DNA of 64,000 nucleotides, from NCBI RefSeq assembly GCF_000420665.1, contig NZ_ATVJ01000001.1, positions 1,550,001 to 1,614,000 on the forward strand. Reading direction: 5' to 3'. This DNA comes from Ponticaulis koreensis DSM 19734 (GTDB lineage: Bacteria > Pseudomonadota > Alphaproteobacteria > Caulobacterales > Hyphomonadaceae). The notes under the pieces are model-generated. The model was not told the origin of the DNA. It saw only the letters and a program-made list of their open reading frames with translations, and did not search any database. Positions 25,688 through 33,973 of this stretch are shown piece after piece. The stretch's first letter is position 1; every line of letters starts with the position of its first letter. The position numbers were made by a program, and so were the translations under genes.

Positions 25688-26071
25688 ATGAAAAGCATTC
25701 TCGCTACGCTTCTCGGTGCGTCCGCGCTGTTCGTTTCCGCACCAGCCTTCGCTGACGGCCCGGAAATGCCATCGCAGGCTCGCATGTGCGGCACGTGCCA
25801 CAACTATGAGCCAGGCGGTCGCCCGAAAATGGGCCCGGAGCTTACAGGTGTTTTCGGCCGTACGGCTGGCACAATGGAGGGCTTCAACTATTCACCAGCT
25901 ATGGCGAATTCCGGCATTGTCTGGGACGCTGAAACTCTGGACGCGTATCTTGCAAACCCACGTACGAACATTCCGGGCAACCGTATGAGCTTTGCTGGCA
26001 TTCGTGACGAAGCGCAGCGCGCCGCCGTTATTGAATGGCTGGAATATGTGACGACACCTGCGGCTGAGTAA
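25688..26071 (+). CDS. small c-type cytochrome
   Basis: 127 residues from the ATG at 25688, which follows GGGGTAGAATCCAG; an earlier in-frame start would place residues before the signal peptide. The signal peptide is MKSILATLLGASALFVSAPAFA. Haem-binding CGTCH is at residues 34-38, and the distal methionine is likely in GNRMSFAGI. This is a class I cytochrome c of the periplasm (cytochrome c2/c550-like), carrying electrons in respiration. Confidence 0.92.
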   Translation: MKSILATLLGASALFVSAPAFADGPEMPSQARMCGTCHNYEPGGRPKMGPELTGVFGRTAGTMEGFNYSPAMANSGIVWDAETLDAYLANPRTNIPGNRMSFAGIRDEAQRAAVIEWLEYVTTPAAE

Positions 26072-26091
26072 GCGCTGAACGGCATTTAGTT

Positions 26092-26122
26092 AAAAAGGCG
26101 AGCCAATGGCTCGCCTTTTTTG
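26092..26122. terminator. bidirectional terminator
   Basis: AAAAAGGCGAGCC-AAT-GGCTCGCCTTTTTT, a strong symmetrical stem. It lies between the converging cytochrome c and flavodoxin-like genes and can serve both. Confidence 0.92.
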
Positions 26123-26125
26123 TCT

Positions 26126-26611
26126 TCAGAACATGCCCATTGAAAGACCAGCTGCGAGCGCTGCCCCGATATCAGCGCAGGTTTTCAGCTCGTCTTCCGG
26201 AATGGTTTTGGGGGCTAGGATCTGTTCTTCAGTCTGGGCATGTGTGCAGATCATGGTCGCAGGCTGAACCTCTTTCAGGCGCCAGCCCTTGGCAATCCGC
26301 GCCAGCTGGCGCACGGCGTTTTCCCCGTCAGAGCCTGCGCAAATCAGCTGGGCATAGGGGCGGGCCTCTATGTTTCCGAGCAGGGGATAATAACAGCGGT
26401 CAAAGAATTCCTTCATCTCGCCAGATAAAGAGGCGAGATTTTCCGGCGCGACAAACAGATATCCGTCTGCCGAGAGCATATCTTCCGGGCTGGTCTCAGA
26501 AGCTGTCTGGAGCTGTGTCTCGCATTCTGCTTTGGCGGCGTTGAAGGCAGCTTCGGCCATTTGCCGACTGCCGCCAGTGCGCGTGTGATAGACGATCAGT
26601 AAGCGTGTCAT
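26126..26611 (-). CDS. flavodoxin-fold NAD(P)H-dependent oxidoreductase
   Basis: 161 residues. The FMN phosphate-binding loop is YHTRTGGSRQMA near residues 8-19, followed by GYLFVAPENLASLSGEMKEFFDR and AGSDGENAVRQL, as in flavodoxin/NADPH-dependent FMN reductase proteins. It is cytoplasmic. Partner unknown; it converges with the cytochrome c gene and shares its terminator. Confidence 0.83.
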   Translation of the reverse strand: MTRLLIVYHTRTGGSRQMAEAAFNAAKAECETQLQTASETSPEDMLSADGYLFVAPENLASLSGEMKEFFDRCYYPLLGNIEARPYAQLICAGSDGENAVRQLARIAKGWRLKEVQPATMICTHAQTEEQILAPKTIPEDELKTCADIGAALAAGLSMGMF

Positions 26612-26655
26612 GCACTTAAGCTAGCCAGTCTCACCGCGCGCACCAAGCGCGAAAC

Positions 26656-27906
26656 TTACTCCACGCCCATAAAGACGAGCTTCTGGATACGGCGGCCAGT
26701 ATTCACCTCTGAGGTGTAGAGATTGCCTTCGGAGTCCGCGACAACAGAATGAAGCCATGTGAACTCACCCGGATACCGGCCCACGCGGCCAATACGGGCG
26801 AGAATGTCATAGCTCTCACTGTCCAGAATCCAAATGGACGAGTTCATCATGTCGGCGATGTAGATGAACTCACCGTCCGGGGAGAATGTGATGTCTGAGA
26901 CGGTACGGGTGCCGCCGGTTTCCTCAGCGATGACGATATCGCGGACGAATTCGAGATCGCCATTTTCAGCGCGCTGGAAAACCTGCGCACGGTTATTGCG
27001 GCGGTCACAGATATAGACGAGGCCTTCCTCTGTGCTGACAACACAATGGACGATATCACCGAAACTCGGGGCTTCAGGGTTTGCGCCGCCATCTGAATTG
27101 CTTGAGGCCTGGCTCTGATCGAAGCTGCCTTCGCGCGTGCCGCCGGATGGATCAGAAGCATAGGCGCCCCATGCGCCTTCATAATCCAACTCCATGCCGT
27201 CGAAGCTGATAATGCGTTTGTTGATATAGCCGTCTGCAATAATCACATGGCCGTCCACGAAGGAGATGTCAGCCGGGTTGCCGAGATATTCAGGGTGGGA
27301 ATTGCCAGCTGTCTGGCCGTGCACACCGATCTGGCGGATGAATTCGCCATCGGAGGTGAGGTTCAGAACGACATGGTCACCATCGCCATTGCCGCCTACC
27401 CAGACTGTGTTGTCGTCATCGATGTAGAGGCCGTGAATGTTGCGCGGCCATTGGTTCACGCCATCAATCTCAGGGGCGTAATCCGGTCCGCCCCAGCCCT
27501 GAAGATACTCACCTTCGGCGGAGAATTGCATAATGGTCGGACCCGGTTCGCAGCAAAGCGCTGTTGGCGGATCAGCGGCGAGGCCAATATCAGAGAAGCT
27601 CAGCGTATGCGGGCGGTGGGCGAGCCAGACATTATCGTCACCATCGACGGCGAGGCCCGGCGTCTGGCCGATAATCATGGTTGGCGGCATTTGCGGCCAG
27701 GCTGCGTCGACCATAAAGCGCGGAAGCGGGGTGCCTTCCGGCGCATAGACTTCCATTTCGAGAGGGACGAGTGCCTGCGCGGGTGATGTTGGCGATACAG
27801 GCGTTTCTGCAGGTTGAGCGACCTGCGCCGAACTTGCCGACACAAGCAGTGTCATACTCATCGCAATGCTAGCTCCGCCGAGCGCAATTTTTGAGACTTC
27901 AATCAT
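26656..27906 (-). CDS. NHL-repeat beta-propeller secreted protein
   Basis: 416 residues from the ATG at 27906, which has GGAGGG 12 bases upstream; earlier in-frame ATGs overlap that site. A signal peptide ends near ASSAQ. The mature protein has repeated NHL-type blades, such as GLAVDGDDNVWLAH, NIHGLYIDDDNTVWVGG, HCVVSTEEGLVYICDR, ITFSPDGEFIYIAD and HSVVADSEGNLYTSE. It resembles peptidyl-alpha-hydroxyglycine lyase-like propellers; the enzyme activity is not assured. Expected in the periplasm or outside the cell. Confidence 0.85.
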   Translation of the reverse strand: MIEVSKIALGGASIAMSMTLLVSASSAQVAQPAETPVSPTSPAQALVPLEMEVYAPEGTPLPRFMVDAAWPQMPPTMIIGQTPGLAVDGDDNVWLAHRPHTLSFSDIGLAADPPTALCCEPGPTIMQFSAEGEYLQGWGGPDYAPEIDGVNQWPRNIHGLYIDDDNTVWVGGNGDGDHVVLNLTSDGEFIRQIGVHGQTAGNSHPEYLGNPADISFVDGHVIIADGYINKRIISFDGMELDYEGAWGAYASDPSGGTREGSFDQSQASSNSDGGANPEAPSFGDIVHCVVSTEEGLVYICDRRNNRAQVFQRAENGDLEFVRDIVIAEETGGTRTVSDITFSPDGEFIYIADMMNSSIWILDSESYDILARIGRVGRYPGEFTWLHSVVADSEGNLYTSEVNTGRRIQKLVFMGVE

Positions 27907-27994
27907 GCTTGTTTTGCCCTCCATCACTGAAATTCTGATTAAACTAGTCTGGTTCAGAACAGGGGCGATACACCTCACGAAAGGTTTATCGGAT

Positions 27995-28624
27995 TCAGCG
28001 ACGGGTCTCCCAGGCGAGCCATATAGCTATGATCGCTATGAGAATAGCCATGGCGCGTCGGAATGCAATTTTCAGCGGGGAGTTTTCCATCAATGCGCCC
28101 GCGCGGGCTGTGCCCAGAACGATCGCAGAGTGGATCAGAACGCTGACCAGTATGTGAATGGTGCCAAGAATGAGCGCCTGAACCCAGAAGGCGCTGCGCT
28201 CCATATTCATGAAACCGGGAAGCAGAGAGACGTAAAATACGGCGGCTTTCGGGTTAAGTACATTGGCCATGAAGCCGCGCCAGAACGGGGAGGCAAAACC
28301 GTCTTCGGATTTTGAGGGCGAAGTTTCAGCCGCGTCCTGCCAGGCTTCCCACGCCAGATAGAGGAGGAACAGAACACCGGCCCAGCGCAGCGCTGCATAG
28401 AGAGGCGGGATACGCGCTACGATCTCAGCTATGCCTATAACGGATGCCAGCATGTAGACTGACAGGCCAAGCGTGACGCCAAGGACTGCACGAAAACCCG
28501 CAGCGCGCCCTTCGGATGCGGACAGCGCAGCCAGATATCCCATATTCGGACCGGGGGTCGCTTCGACCAGCAGGATCGCGATCAGAAACGGAAAAAGGGC
28601 AGAGAGCTCAACGGGCAGGATCAT
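27995..28624 (-). CDS. LysE/RhtB family exporter
   Basis: 209 residues from the ATG at 28624. The start FPFLIAILLVEATPGPNMGYLAALSASEG and the later FMANVLNPKAAVFYVSLLPGFM are hallmarks of the LysE family (helix 1 and helix 4 motifs). It is an inner-membrane exporter of amino acids or their derivatives. The substrate is not predictable. The longer open frame to 28765 runs into a non-coding region next to a tRNA-like gene. Confidence 0.9.
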   Translation of the reverse strand: MILPVELSALFPFLIAILLVEATPGPNMGYLAALSASEGRAAGFRAVLGVTLGLSVYMLASVIGIAEIVARIPPLYAALRWAGVLFLLYLAWEAWQDAAETSPSKSEDGFASPFWRGFMANVLNPKAAVFYVSLLPGFMNMERSAFWVQALILGTIHILVSVLIHSAIVLGTARAGALMENSPLKIAFRRAMAILIAIIAIWLAWETRR

Positions 28625-28778
28625 TCTGGAAAGCCTAATTGGATTACAAATGACCGGAAAGAGAAATTGTGACGCAGATTTAAATACCCCTTTGAGGTTT
28701 GTGGGTTTAAAGCTGATCACGCGTGAGTTGAACCTACTTGCAGCACACTTGTTCTGCGAGGACACTCAGCTCCGGTAT

Positions 28779-28854
28779 AGCCCTGTGGCGAAAGATTAAC
28801 GCGGCAGACCTGCAAGTCTGCTATTTTCAGGTTCAAGTCCTGACGGGGCTTCCA
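28779..28854 (+). tRNA. tRNA-Cys-like gene (anticodon GCA) with an atypical D loop and anticodon arm
   Basis: A cloverleaf can be folded. The acceptor AGCCCTG pairs with CGGGGCT in all 7 positions (one T-G), discriminator T and encoded CCA. The D stem is GCG/CGC. The T arm has 5 perfect pairs with a TTCAAGT loop. The anticodon GCA (28812-28814) has U33 and A37, and U73 fits tRNA-Cys. Oddities: the anticodon arm is 18 nt (5 bp plus 8-nt loop, or 6 bp plus 6-nt loop), and the D loop AAAGATTAA lacks the GG pair. It may be a specialised or decaying tRNA. Confidence 0.75.
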
Positions 28855-28941
28855 GCTTTTCTGGACGCTAAATCGCCAGAACGCCCTCAGCATAACCAAT
28901 AGCTTGTGAAGCGGCGCATTCCACTATAATTTTTTGTCCTT

Positions 28942-29943
28942 ATGGGGGAAGTGTCTACACTATTCGTGCGCAAAATGCTGGATAACAATCCGGTAGCGGA
29001 CGCGCGTGCGCAGCTTCTCGAGCGGGCAGGGGTGTCGGAGGCCGAGCTGGCAGATCCCAAGGTTATGGTGCCTGTCCGGAAATATTTCGCGCTTCTCGAA
29101 GACATTGCGGATCTGGAGGGCCCGCGGATCACGTTTCACATCAATGCGGCCCGCACCATGACTTGCGAAGATTATGGGGCGGTCGGTCTGGCTTGGAAAA
29201 CAGCCCCCCAGCTGTTGAATGCCTTCGAACGCATAGCCCGTCACTCACGGCTGTTTGTTCAGAATGTTTCCGGTTTCAGACTGGAACAGGACGGAGACTA
29301 TACGCGCTGGATACATCTGCGCGAGTTTCCACCGGTCCGGGGGCTGTTGCTCTCGAATGAAGGGTCTCTGGTGACGTATATGTCGCTTTGCCGCGAAGCC
29401 TGCGGGCTGGATTTTAAGCCGGTGGCCGTTCATTTCAGCCACAAAGCCGTGGGGTGTTCGCTGGCATTGGAAGAGTATTTCCAGAGCCCGGTCCATTTTG
29501 AGTCCGACTATTACGGGTATGTCTTCAGGACCGAGGATTTGCTGGCCAAGACGCGGCTGGGTGATCGTGATGTCTGGTCCTTTTTTGACGAGCATATCGA
29601 AAGAGAGCTGTCAGACCGAGAAAGCGAGGTCGGGCTGGAAAGTCAGGTCCGCAAGGAAATCAGTCTCGCGCTGAGTGACGGGCCGCCGCCGATTTCGGCT
29701 GTCTCTGAAAAACTGGGGCTGAGCGCAAGAACGCTCCAACGGCGTCTGTCCGAGGTAGATGTTACCTATCAGACGCTTGTGGATCAGGCCCGTCACATCA
29801 TGGCGCGCAAGCTTTTGAATGACACCGGCTACTCACTTGCCGAGATCGCGTTTCTGACCGGCTTTTCCGAGCAGAGCGCCTTTAATCGCGCGTTCCGCCG
29901 GTGGGAAGGTCGATCACCGGGAAGCTTCCGCACCAGCGCCTGA
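28942..29943 (+). CDS. AraC family transcriptional regulator (OruR-like)
   Basis: 333 residues. The N-terminal domain resembles the arabinose-binding-like domain of the AraC/OruR group. The C-terminal HTH_18 domain is clear: ISAVSEKLGLSARTLQRRLSE, then YSLAEIAFLTGFSEQSAFNRAFRRWEG, the second AraC helix-turn-helix. Such proteins often control catabolic or stress genes next to them; the NmrA-like gene 110 bp downstream is a candidate target. Several codons upstream could also start it. Confidence 0.92.
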   Translation: MGEVSTLFVRKMLDNNPVADARAQLLERAGVSEAELADPKVMVPVRKYFALLEDIADLEGPRITFHINAARTMTCEDYGAVGLAWKTAPQLLNAFERIARHSRLFVQNVSGFRLEQDGDYTRWIHLREFPPVRGLLLSNEGSLVTYMSLCREACGLDFKPVAVHFSHKAVGCSLALEEYFQSPVHFESDYYGYVFRTEDLLAKTRLGDRDVWSFFDEHIERELSDRESEVGLESQVRKEISLALSDGPPPISAVSEKLGLSARTLQRRLSEVDVTYQTLVDQARHIMARKLLNDTGYSLAEIAFLTGFSEQSAFNRAFRRWEGRSPGSFRTSA

Positions 29944-30052
29944 AGGAGTGATGATTTGTGACGCGTCCGGCCAAAACTCTGTCGCGCGGCGTCAAGATGC
30001 AAGATTAGAGTGCCGGTAAACATGGACTTGTTCTGACGAGGAGGAGCAAGTC

Positions 30053-30949
30053 ATGAAGTCAATTTTCCAGCCTGCGAAACTGTTTGAAATCCGCCGCCCT
30101 AAAGTTCCGTCTACACTTGTGCTGGGTGGCACAGGCCGCACCGGTCACCGTGTTGTGCGTTCGCTCTGGGATAGCGGGCATAAGGTTCGTATCGGGTCGC
30201 GACAGGCCGAGCCTGCTTTCGACTGGGATAAGCCGGAGACGTGGCGGCGCTGCCTTGAGGGCATGACGCAGGTTTATGTGAACTTTGCGCCGGATCTGGC
30301 GATGCCGAAAGCGCGTCAGTCGATCACCGAGTTCACTGACCTGGCTTACCGGATGGGCATTCAGAAGCTTGTTCTCCTGTCTGGGCGCGGTGAGGAAGAG
30401 GCGCTGGCCTGCGAACAGATTATCCGGTTCTCCGGCATGGACTGGACGATTGTCCGCTCGGCCTGGTTTAACCAGAATTTCTCTGAAGGGGCTTTCCGCA
30501 ACATGGTTCAGGAAGGCGAAATTGCTCTGCCAACCGGCGGTACGCGCGAACCTTTTGTTTATGTGCATGATGTTGTTGATGTCATCATCGCGGCGCTCAC
30601 CGAGGAAGGCCATGAGGGCAAAACCTATGAAACGACGGGCCCGCGTCTTCTGGGGCTGGAGGATATCGCCGAAGAGCTTTCATCCGCACTTGGGCGCACG
30701 ATCAACTTTGCCGACATTCCGCATGACGTGTTTCTGGAAGGCATTGAAGATATGGGCATGCCCGCGGAGCTTGTCTGGCTGATGGATTATCTCTTCGCGA
30801 CGGTGATGGATGGCCGGAATGAGAAGATCGGTTATGGCGTGCAGGAAGCTCTGGGTCGTCCGCCGCGTGATTTCCGCGACTATGCCAGCATGACGTCGCT
30901 GACAGGTGTCTGGACGCCGAAACGCGCGCTTAATCTGGTTACCGCCTGA
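30053..30949 (+). CDS. NmrA-like/atypical SDR NAD(P)-binding protein
   Basis: 298 residues. The dinucleotide motif is LVLGGTGRTGHRVVRSL near residues 22-38. The later VLLSGRGEEEA, IVRSAWFNQNFSEG and FVYVHDVVDVIIAAL are usual for the NmrA/atypical SDR group, and the classical YxxxK pair is absent. This group includes redox sensors and isoflavone-reductase-like enzymes. Substrate unknown. It follows the AraC gene in the same direction and may be controlled by it. GAGGAGGAG precedes the ATG. Confidence 0.85.
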   Translation: MKSIFQPAKLFEIRRPKVPSTLVLGGTGRTGHRVVRSLWDSGHKVRIGSRQAEPAFDWDKPETWRRCLEGMTQVYVNFAPDLAMPKARQSITEFTDLAYRMGIQKLVLLSGRGEEEALACEQIIRFSGMDWTIVRSAWFNQNFSEGAFRNMVQEGEIALPTGGTREPFVYVHDVVDVIIAALTEEGHEGKTYETTGPRLLGLEDIAEELSSALGRTINFADIPHDVFLEGIEDMGMPAELVWLMDYLFATVMDGRNEKIGYGVQEALGRPPRDFRDYASMTSLTGVWTPKRALNLVTA

Positions 30950-30970
30950 TGCCGGAAATCGGCGTCAGTG

Positions 30971-31555
30971 TTATTTGACGCCAAGCGAGCAGAGAAAGCG
31001 GAGCGCTTCGGTGAGGCGCTCTTCGCGGCTGCCACGGACTTCAATCCATGGCACGCGGCTTTTGATGATCTCTTCGCGGAAGCGGGTCGTCATGGTGTGG
31101 CGCTCTTCGCCGCCCTCGCGAATGGCATCGGCCTCGAAGGCAATGTCGTCAGAGGTGAGGACATAGGCAAACGGGCGAACCTGTTTCGCTGCAACGGCAT
31201 CAACAGCTGGTGAGCGAGACCCGAAATAGCGCTCATGCCAGAGCGCGGTAGTGAGGGCATCTGTGTCAGCAATGATGAAGCCATTGTCAGAGCGGCGCGC
31301 GGCGGCATCTTCCAGCGCGTTCTGCTCTTCGGCAATCTCAACAAGCTCTTCGGTGCGCCATGGCTCATCTGTCACTTTGGCGCGGCGTTCGGTGTATTCG
31401 CGACCATATTCGGCGACGTAAGGCGAGTTCAAAGCCTCGGCCATCATGAGCGCAAGCGTGGTTGTGCCGGTGCTCTCTGCACCTGTCACCACAATGCGAC
31501 GACAGAATTTGGCGCGCAGCGAAGCGGGCAGTAAAGGCCAGAAGATATTCGCCAT
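30971..31555 (-). CDS. nicotinamide riboside kinase (NadR kinase domain-like)
   Basis: 194 residues from the ATG at 31555, whose first base overlaps the pnuC stop (TAATG). Its P-loop reads GAESTGTTT at residues 25-33, with Thr in place of the usual Lys. FVAEYGREY-type sequence (YVAEYGREYTERR), FIIADTDALTTALW and YVLTSDD match the NR kinase domain of NadR. It would phosphorylate nicotinamide riboside to NMN. Coupling to PnuC gives a two-gene NAD-salvage operon. Confidence 0.88.
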   Translation of the reverse strand: MANIFWPLLPASLRAKFCRRIVVTGAESTGTTTLALMMAEALNSPYVAEYGREYTERRAKVTDEPWRTEELVEIAEEQNALEDAAARRSDNGFIIADTDALTTALWHERYFGSRSPAVDAVAAKQVRPFAYVLTSDDIAFEADAIREGGEERHTMTTRFREEIIKSRVPWIEVRGSREERLTEALRFLCSLGVK

Positions 31556-32157
31556 TAAGTGAGACTGTTCGCAGCTTTCGGTTTGTCGGTTCGCGCTTTC
31601 TGCCACTCAATCAGACCGGCAATACACATCGCCAGGAAGACCGCATAGAGCCCGGCTGTCAGCCAGAGACCCTTATGGATGTAGAGCGGGATGTAGATCA
31701 GATCGACCGCGATCCAGAGCCACCAGTTGGCAATCCATTTGCGCGACAGCATGAACTGGGCAACGAGGCTCATCGCGGTGGTGAGCGCATCCCAGCCTGC
31801 AACTGTGGAGTCAGTGTATTCGTGCAGCACCCATTGGATGAGGGCGGCAATGACAATAACGGCAACTCCGCAGGCGATGAGGACCTTCGGGGAGGCTTCG
31901 TGAACTTCTACGCCCTTATGGTCATCGCCGCCGCGCAGCCACCAATACCAGCCCAGCGAGGCCAGAATGAAGTAGACGCCCTGAAGGCCGGCATCCGCGT
32001 AAAGTCCTGACTGGACGAACAGCACCGCGAAGAAGACATAGTTCACCATGCCGACCGGGAAGGTCCAGATATTACGGATAACGAGCAGCCAGACGCAGGC
32101 CGCGCCCGTTACAAAGCCCGCCAACTCAATCCAGTTTGCGATCAACCAGTCGATCAT
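31555..32157 (-). CDS. pnuC: PnuC nicotinamide riboside transporter
   Basis: About 200 residues with seven membrane helices. The PnuC signature VRNIWTFPVGMVNYVFFAVLF-type (RNIWTFPVGMVNYVFF) is in helix 2-3, and the late NWWLWIAVDLIYIPLYI motif is also typical. It moves nicotinamide riboside by facilitated diffusion, trapped by the coupled kinase. The start is taken at M8 of the longer frame (32157), which is followed directly by the family core; ATG at 32178 is possible. Confidence 0.94.
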   Translation of the reverse strand: MIDWLIANWIELAGFVTGAACVWLLVIRNIWTFPVGMVNYVFFAVLFVQSGLYADAGLQGVYFILASLGWYWWLRGGDDHKGVEVHEASPKVLIACGVAVIVIAALIQWVLHEYTDSTVAGWDALTTAMSLVAQFMLSRKWIANWWLWIAVDLIYIPLYIHKGLWLTAGLYAVFLAMCIAGLIEWQKARTDKPKAANSLT

Positions 32158-32221
32158 TAGTCCCGTCGCCCATGTCACCTGATTAAAATCTGTATCTGCG
32201 TCGCTGCGCTATGGGAAGCGA

Positions 32222-33154
32222 TTAAGCCGCGCCAATGCTGGCTGCGCCCTCTTCCAGTATGCTCTTAGCCGTTTTGGAAAGTTCGTCGGCAAGCATGCGA
32301 TACCGGTTGGTCAGGGGTGAGGAGGCCCGCCAGCAGAGGGCAATCTCCCGCTCGGCTGAAGGGTAGTTGATGCGCCTGATGATCTGGTCGGGGTCTCGGC
32401 GGGCTTCAGAGAGCGCATAGAGGCTCGGTAGAACGGCAACACCAGCGCCCATGATCGCCATTTGTCGGACGGCATCGAGACTGGAGCCTTCGTATTCGGT
32501 ACTCACCTGCGTGCCGATATCATCTGCCAGCCTGTGCACCAGCTCGCTCAGGCGGTGGCCATATCCGATCGTCAGGAGCGGGTGGCCGCGTAGTTCCTCA
32601 GGCTCTACCGGCCCTGTCGTGCTGCTCAGCGGGTCATCGGATGCAGCGCAAATCCAGAGCTGTTCGGTGAAGAGCGTTTCGCTCCGGCATTCAGGATGGC
32701 TTTCGGGTGTAGAGATGATCAGGTCGAACCGGCCATCGCTCAGATGCTCGGCCAGATCGATTGTGCGTTCTTCGCGCACAATCAGTCTGAGTTCTGGGAA
32801 ACGCTGATGGAGCTGGCGTGTTGCAGGCGGCAGAAGATAGGGGCCAACGGAAGGGAGGACGCCCAGATTGATGCGGCCTTTGAAGTCTTCCTCGCTTTGG
32901 CGCGAGAGCGTGTGCAGTTCTTCGACCTGGCGGAGAATATAGCGCGCACGGACAACAATATCCCTGCCTGTCGGGGTGAGCACAGCGCCATGGCGCCCGC
33001 GTTCCAGAAGACGTGTGCCCAGCTCTTCTTCCATGTCTGCAATCTGCGTTGATAGACTGGACTGGCTGACACTCACCCGTTTTGCGGCCTCGCCGTATTT
33101 TCCCGTTTCGGCAATCGCGACGAGATATTCAAGTTGTTTTAGCGTAGGCCTCAT
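32222..33154 (-). CDS. LysR-type regulator, OxyR-like
   Basis: 310 residues. The N-terminal winged helix is TLKQLEYLVAIAETGKYGEAA, and the substrate domain (95-300) resembles OxyR/CynR-type proteins. The region that aligns with the OxyR redox loop reads HPLLTIGYGHRLSELV and has no cysteine pair, so peroxide sensing by disulfide is unlikely. It is divergent from the SnoaL-like gene at 33252, a usual LysR-target arrangement. A 97-bp AT-rich region between them should hold both promoters. Confidence 0.93.
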   Translation of the reverse strand: MRPTLKQLEYLVAIAETGKYGEAAKRVSVSQSSLSTQIADMEEELGTRLLERGRHGAVLTPTGRDIVVRARYILRQVEELHTLSRQSEEDFKGRINLGVLPSVGPYLLPPATRQLHQRFPELRLIVREERTIDLAEHLSDGRFDLIISTPESHPECRSETLFTEQLWICAASDDPLSSTTGPVEPEELRGHPLLTIGYGHRLSELVHRLADDIGTQVSTEYEGSSLDAVRQMAIMGAGVAVLPSLYALSEARRDPDQIIRRINYPSAEREIALCWRASSPLTNRYRMLADELSKTAKSILEEGAASIGAA

Positions 33155-33251
33155 CTATCTATTTTTCCGATTGAAATTCATTTTTTATTATATTGGAAGA
33201 ATGGAAGGGGGCAATCCATTTCATTTCTGTAAGCGAAAACAGGAGTGAAAC
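33155..33251. promoter_or_regulatory. divergent promoter region between the LysR gene and the SnoaL-like gene
   Basis: 97 bp, AT-rich in the first half (ATTTTTCCGATTGAAATTC, then a TTTATTATATTGG). Divergent LysR/target layouts usually hold a LysR binding site here, but I could not fix a T-N11-A box with confidence. The SnoaL-like gene has an AGGAGTG ribosome site at its end. Confidence 0.4.
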
Positions 33252-33869
33252 ATGAGACGTACAAGAGACATTATCCGCCGTAAGAAAGTCCGCCAGAAGA
33301 GCGCCGCATCAGGTCGCTGGTTCAAGGCTGGAGCCGCTGCTGCCATCATGGCGCCGCTCTCCGTAGCCGCGCCGGCTTATGCGACGACGGCGGCTGAGCA
33401 GTCGGCGAGCATTACCGAGCAGGACGTACTGGACGCCCAGGGTGTCTGGGGTGAAGGGATTGTGCGCATCGGCGCGGCTTTTCAGAATGGTGAAGATTAT
33501 GACGCCGTCGCGTCGAACATGATCCGCTCGCTTTATGCCTATGATCAGCTGGAAGTTCTCTTCAAGCCGACACTGGCTGCCGAAGAGCAGTTCCGCCCTG
33601 AGTTTGATGGCGCGCTCTCGTATTTTGTCGGCGGTGACATCGACGAGGATTCAGGCTTTGCCATCCGCCCCTGGTCCAATGTCCGCTTCGGCGAACAGCA
33701 GATCATAACGCTGGGCGACAGCGCCCTCGCCATGGGCAATTACTATTTCACCCCGGTTGGTGAAACGGAGGAAACAAAGGTCGAATTCTCATTCGGCTAT
33801 GTGCGCGACAGCGAAGGTCTGATGCGCATCGTCCTCCACCATTCTTCTCTGCCGTATGCGGGCAGCTGA
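33252..33869 (+). CDS. exported SnoaL/CaMKII-like domain protein
   Basis: 205 residues with a Tat-like or long basic signal region (MRRTRDIIRRKKVRQKSAASG, then hydrophobic AAAAIMAPLSVAAPAYA). The mature domain reads QDVLDAQGVWGEGIVRIGAA, then ALSYFVGGDIDEDSGFAIRPW, then YYFTPVG, then LHHSSLPY. This is the family often labelled phosphoribosyl-AMP cyclohydrolase-like, with a nuclear-transport-factor-2 fold. Role unknown. It is divergent from the OxyR-like gene. Confidence 0.75.
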   Translation: MRRTRDIIRRKKVRQKSAASGRWFKAGAAAAIMAPLSVAAPAYATTAAEQSASITEQDVLDAQGVWGEGIVRIGAAFQNGEDYDAVASNMIRSLYAYDQLEVLFKPTLAAEEQFRPEFDGALSYFVGGDIDEDSGFAIRPWSNVRFGEQQIITLGDSALAMGNYYFTPVGETEETKVEFSFGYVRDSEGLMRIVLHHSSLPYAGS

Positions 33870-33921
33870 AGCAGCTGAGGCGGACGCCCATCCGCCCTCA
33901 TAGCTAACCTCCACCCCAACT

Positions 33922-33956
33922 CTGCGAGACTGAGTCCCCGGTCTCGCAGTTCTTTT
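33922..33956 (+). terminator. rho-independent terminator upstream of nhaA
   Basis: CTGCGAGAC (33922-33930) and GTCTCGCAG (33941-33949) are perfect arms with a 10-nt loop, followed by TTCTTTTT. It ends the SnoaL-like gene. It lies only 17 bp before the nhaA start, so a leader attenuator role is possible. Confidence 0.85.
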
Positions 33957-33973
33957 TCCAAGGAAGGACCCTT

